A stretch of DNA of 64,000 nucleotides from Nocardioides flavescens (GTDB lineage: Bacteria > Actinomycetota > Actinomycetes > Propionibacteriales > Nocardioidaceae). Positions 62,357-64,000 of this stretch are shown here, one piece after another. Positions within the stretch are counted from its first letter, which is position 1. Every line of letters begins with the position of its first letter. The translations under genes and the position numbers were made by a program. Location: contig NZ_WUEK01000001.1 in NCBI RefSeq assembly GCF_009823805.1, positions 144,688 to 208,687 of the forward strand, in the 5' to 3' direction. The notes below the pieces were generated by a model. That model worked only from the letters and a program-made list of their open reading frames with translations, did no database searches and was not told the origin of the DNA.

Positions 62357-62926
62357 GTGAGCCACCCGCCGGATCTGCCTGACATCGTGAACCGCGCCTT
62401 CGCGGTCTCGCGCAAGGCGGGCTACGTGTCCTTCTGCCGCAACGAGACGGGCCGGCTGCTCGCCATGCTGGCCGCCACCCGCGACGGCACGATGGCGGAG
62501 TTCGGCACCGGCTGCGGCGTCGGCACCGCATGGCTGAGATCCGGCGTACGCGGCGAGAAGGCGCGCATCGTCACCGCCGAGCTCAACCCGAAGCTGGCAC
62601 GCAGCGCGGCCGAGATCTTCACCGACGACCCGCAGGTCGAGGTGCTGACGGCCGACTGGTCGACCCTGCTCGACAAGGGCCCCTACTCACTGCTCTTCCT
62701 CGACGCCGGCGAGCCGTCGGCGGTGACCGTCGACGCCATCGCCGACCTGGTCGAGGACGGCGGCATCGTCGTGCTCGACGACTTCGTGCCGTGCGAGCTC
62801 TGGCCCCCGATCACGGGCGGGCGCGTCGACACCCTTCGCGAGCACTGGCTCACCGACGAGCGCTTCACGGCCGTCGAGGTCATGGTCGCCCCCGACGCCT
62901 CGACGATCATCGCCACCAAGCGCTGA
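62357..62926 (+). CDS. SAM-dependent methyltransferase, class I
   Basis: 189 aa from GTG 62357 (VSHPPDLPDIVNRAFAVSRKAG). SAM motif I MAEFGTGCGVGTAWL, motif II VTAELNPKLA, and a post-motif acidic YSLLFLDAGEP are clear; the arrangement resembles caffeoyl-CoA O-methyltransferase-like proteins. The target is unknown. The first half of the 412-base region upstream (61945-62191) holds no gene that I can support. Confidence 0.8.
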   Translation: MSHPPDLPDIVNRAFAVSRKAGYVSFCRNETGRLLAMLAATRDGTMAEFGTGCGVGTAWLRSGVRGEKARIVTAELNPKLARSAAEIFTDDPQVEVLTADWSTLLDKGPYSLLFLDAGEPSAVTVDAIADLVEDGGIVVLDDFVPCELWPPITGGRVDTLREHWLTDERFTAVEVMVAPDASTIIATKR

Positions 62927-62945
62927 GGCCCCTCTCGACCGTCGC

Positions 62946-62999
62946 GTCGACTGTCGAACATCCGGTACCGCTGGGTGGTCCGGATGTTCGACTGTCGAC
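62946..62999. terminator. inverted repeat D copy 2, bidirectional terminator
   Basis: GTCGACTGTCGAACATCCGG (62946-62965) pairs with CCGGATGTTCGACTGTCGAC (62980-62999) over 20 bp with one mismatch; loop 14 bases. It lies between the methyltransferase and the converging membrane-protein gene and shares its arm with 47902-47953. Confidence 0.8.
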
Positions 63000-63033
63000 G
63001 CCAGGCACGCCTCGGGGAGGCATCAGGGACCCG

Positions 63034-63717
63034 TCAGGCCTCGGCGCGCACCGGGAGGTCGACGATGAAGGTGGGCAGCATCCACTGCGCGATCGGCCCG
63101 ATGGCGAGGGCGTAGAGCACGGTGCCGAGGCCGAGGGCGCCGCCGAGCAGCAGGCCGACGACCACGACGGCTACCTCGAGGAGCGTGCGCACCAGCCTCA
63201 GGGAGAGTCCGGTACGCCGCGCGAGGCCGGTCATCAGCCCGTCACGCGGACCGCGGCCGAGCTGGGCGCCGATGTACATCGCAGTGGCGAGGCCGCAGAC
63301 CACGACGCCGCCGACGGTCAGCGAGCCGCGCAGCACGAGCGCGTCGGGGCTGTCCAGCACCCGCAGGAACAGGTCGGCGAAGACGCCGATCAGTACGCCG
63401 TTGGCGACGGTGCCGAGGCCGGGCACCTCGCGCAGCGGCACCCAGAGCAGCATGACGAGCGCGCTGGTCAGCACCAGTGCCGCACCGATGCTCATCGGCA
63501 GGTGGCGGGTCAGGCCGGTGTGGAGCACGTCCCAGGGCGCGGTGCCGAGGCGGCCGCGCACCATCATCGCGATCGAGAGCCCGTAGAGGGCGAGGCCCAG
63601 CACGAGCTGCGGCAGCCGGCGCCCGAGACGCCCCGCACGCAGCTGCGCGATCGGGCCGAGGTCGGCGAGGGTGCGGCGGGGGCGGGTGGTCGAGGGGGTC
63701 GGGGCGGTCGTGCTCAC
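63034..63717 (-). CDS. YczE/YitT-type membrane protein
   Basis: 227 aa from GTG 63717 (VSTTAPTPSTTRPRRTLADLG). Five or six hydrophobic helices; the sequence QLVLGLALYGLSIAMMVRGRLGTAPWDVLHTGL is characteristic of YczE, with GRGPRDGLMTGLARRTG as the second repeat. YczE genes are commonly divergent from MocR-type regulators, as here, and the pair may handle a PLP-related or amino compound. The transport substrate is unknown. Confidence 0.88.
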   Translation of the reverse strand: MSTTAPTPSTTRPRRTLADLGPIAQLRAGRLGRRLPQLVLGLALYGLSIAMMVRGRLGTAPWDVLHTGLTRHLPMSIGAALVLTSALVMLLWVPLREVPGLGTVANGVLIGVFADLFLRVLDSPDALVLRGSLTVGGVVVCGLATAMYIGAQLGRGPRDGLMTGLARRTGLSLRLVRTLLEVAVVVVGLLLGGALGLGTVLYALAIGPIAQWMLPTFIVDLPVRAEA

Positions 63718-63735
63718 CTGCTCATCCTGACCCGA

Positions 63736-63779
63736 AGTGGACTGCAGCGAAATGGCCAATCGTGAGACAGTGGCCTGCA
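63736..63779. promoter_or_regulatory. direct repeat, candidate MocR operator
   Basis: AGTGGACTGCA (63736-63746) and AGTGGCCTGCA (63769-63779) match at ten of eleven bases, 33 bases apart, about three helical turns. The second copy ends at the start ATG of the regulator gene. AATGGCCAAT lies between them. Position in the divergent region fits binding by the MocR protein itself. Confidence 0.5.
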
Positions 63780-64000
63780 TGACCCGTTCCATCGGCGCCC
63801 GCCGCGTGGCCACCCTCGTCGGCGACTTCGACCGCAGCCCGGCCTACGCCGGCCTCGCCGACGCGCTCGTCCTGCTCATCGGCGACGGCCGGCTGCCCGC
63901 CGAGACCCGACTGCCGAGCGAGCGCGAGCTGACCGAGGCCCTCGGCGTCTCGCGCACCACCGTCACCCGCGCCTACGCCACCCTGCGCGACGGCGGGTAC
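63779..64000 (+). CDS. GntR/MocR-type regulator, cut by window end
   Basis: Starts MTRSIGARRVATLVGDFDRS at ATG 63779 and runs off the window with 74 codons read. The winged-helix segment LPAETRLPSERELTEALG, then VSRTTVTRAYATLRDGGY is of GntR type, and the pairing with yczE suggests the MocR subfamily, which would have a C-terminal aminotransferase-like PLP domain beyond the edge. Confidence 0.8.
   Translation, partial: MTRSIGARRVATLVGDFDRSPAYAGLADALVLLIGDGRLPAETRLPSERELTEALGVSRTTVTRAYATLRDGGY

Overview
The window is very GC-rich chromosomal DNA from a high-GC actinomycete. Its strongest resemblance is to Nocardioidaceae (Nocardioides-like); this rests on codon use, frequent GTG/TTG starts and gene order, not on a database search. 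The order ftsY-smc-mutM-rnc-rpmF-DUF177-coaD-rsmD-recG-DAK2-rpmB-thiL-ddl-gpsA-plsC-cofC-hupB-leuDC-iclR-tRNAs-gltX-leuB parallels the conserved segment known from mycobacteria (M. tuberculosis Rv2921c-Rv2995c), with lineage-specific inserts. No phage, plasmid, CRISPR or intact insertion sequence was seen.

Layout. 1-16.3 kb is almost entirely minus strand: a glycosyltransferase (cut by the window edge), ftsY, a thioesterase, smc, an MFS exporter, a small coiled-coil protein, mutM, rnc, rpmF, a DUF177 protein, coaD, rsmD, recG and a DAK2/FakA-like protein. rpmB is divergent. 16.8-25.5 kb carries thiL, an AsnC/Lrp ligand-domain protein, two D-Ala-D-Ala ligase family genes in convergent orientation (one divergent at a metal ligand), murF, a Cys/Met-metabolism PLP enzyme, gpsA-plsC and cofC/fbiD. 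25.5-34.3 kb holds hupB with a long basic tail, an alpha/beta hydrolase, leuCD with a divergent IclR regulator, a Nudix hydrolase, an ada/alkA-ogt alkylation-repair pair and an LCP-family gene. 34.4-42.2 kb is a four-gene ABC export cluster with two ATPases and two very large FtsX-type permeases. tRNA-Glu, tRNA-Gln, a CPBP protease, gltX and a fumarylacetoacetase-family gene follow. 46-49.5 kb is accessory: an uncharacterised 285-aa protein, MarC, a barstar-like protein, a lipoprotein and a pentapeptide-repeat protein. 49.5-53.7 kb is a compact bioBAFD operon. 54.5-61.9 kb is mostly branched-chain amino-acid metabolism (cimA, ilvE, leuB) with a Ser/Thr kinase between. The end holds a methyltransferase and a divergent yczE/mocR pair.

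How it works together. leuB, leuCD, ilvE and cimA are scattered through the window, and three of these loci carry visible control signals. cimA has an 18-codon leader ending Glu-Ile-Ile-Ile-Arg followed by two hairpins, the second with a T-tract and overlapping the cimA ribosome site. leuB may have a 14-codon leader reading Val-Phe-Val-Leu-Ile, with a strong hairpin. leuCD has a perfect palindrome next to a divergent IclR gene.

The most unusual non-coding content is a set of palindromic repeats: an 83-nt cloverleaf repeat in two copies, a second 88-nt cloverleaf, two 165-170-nt MITE-like palindromes, a repeated inverted repeat at two convergent gene ends, and a 32-bp tandem array abutting the ogt stop codon.
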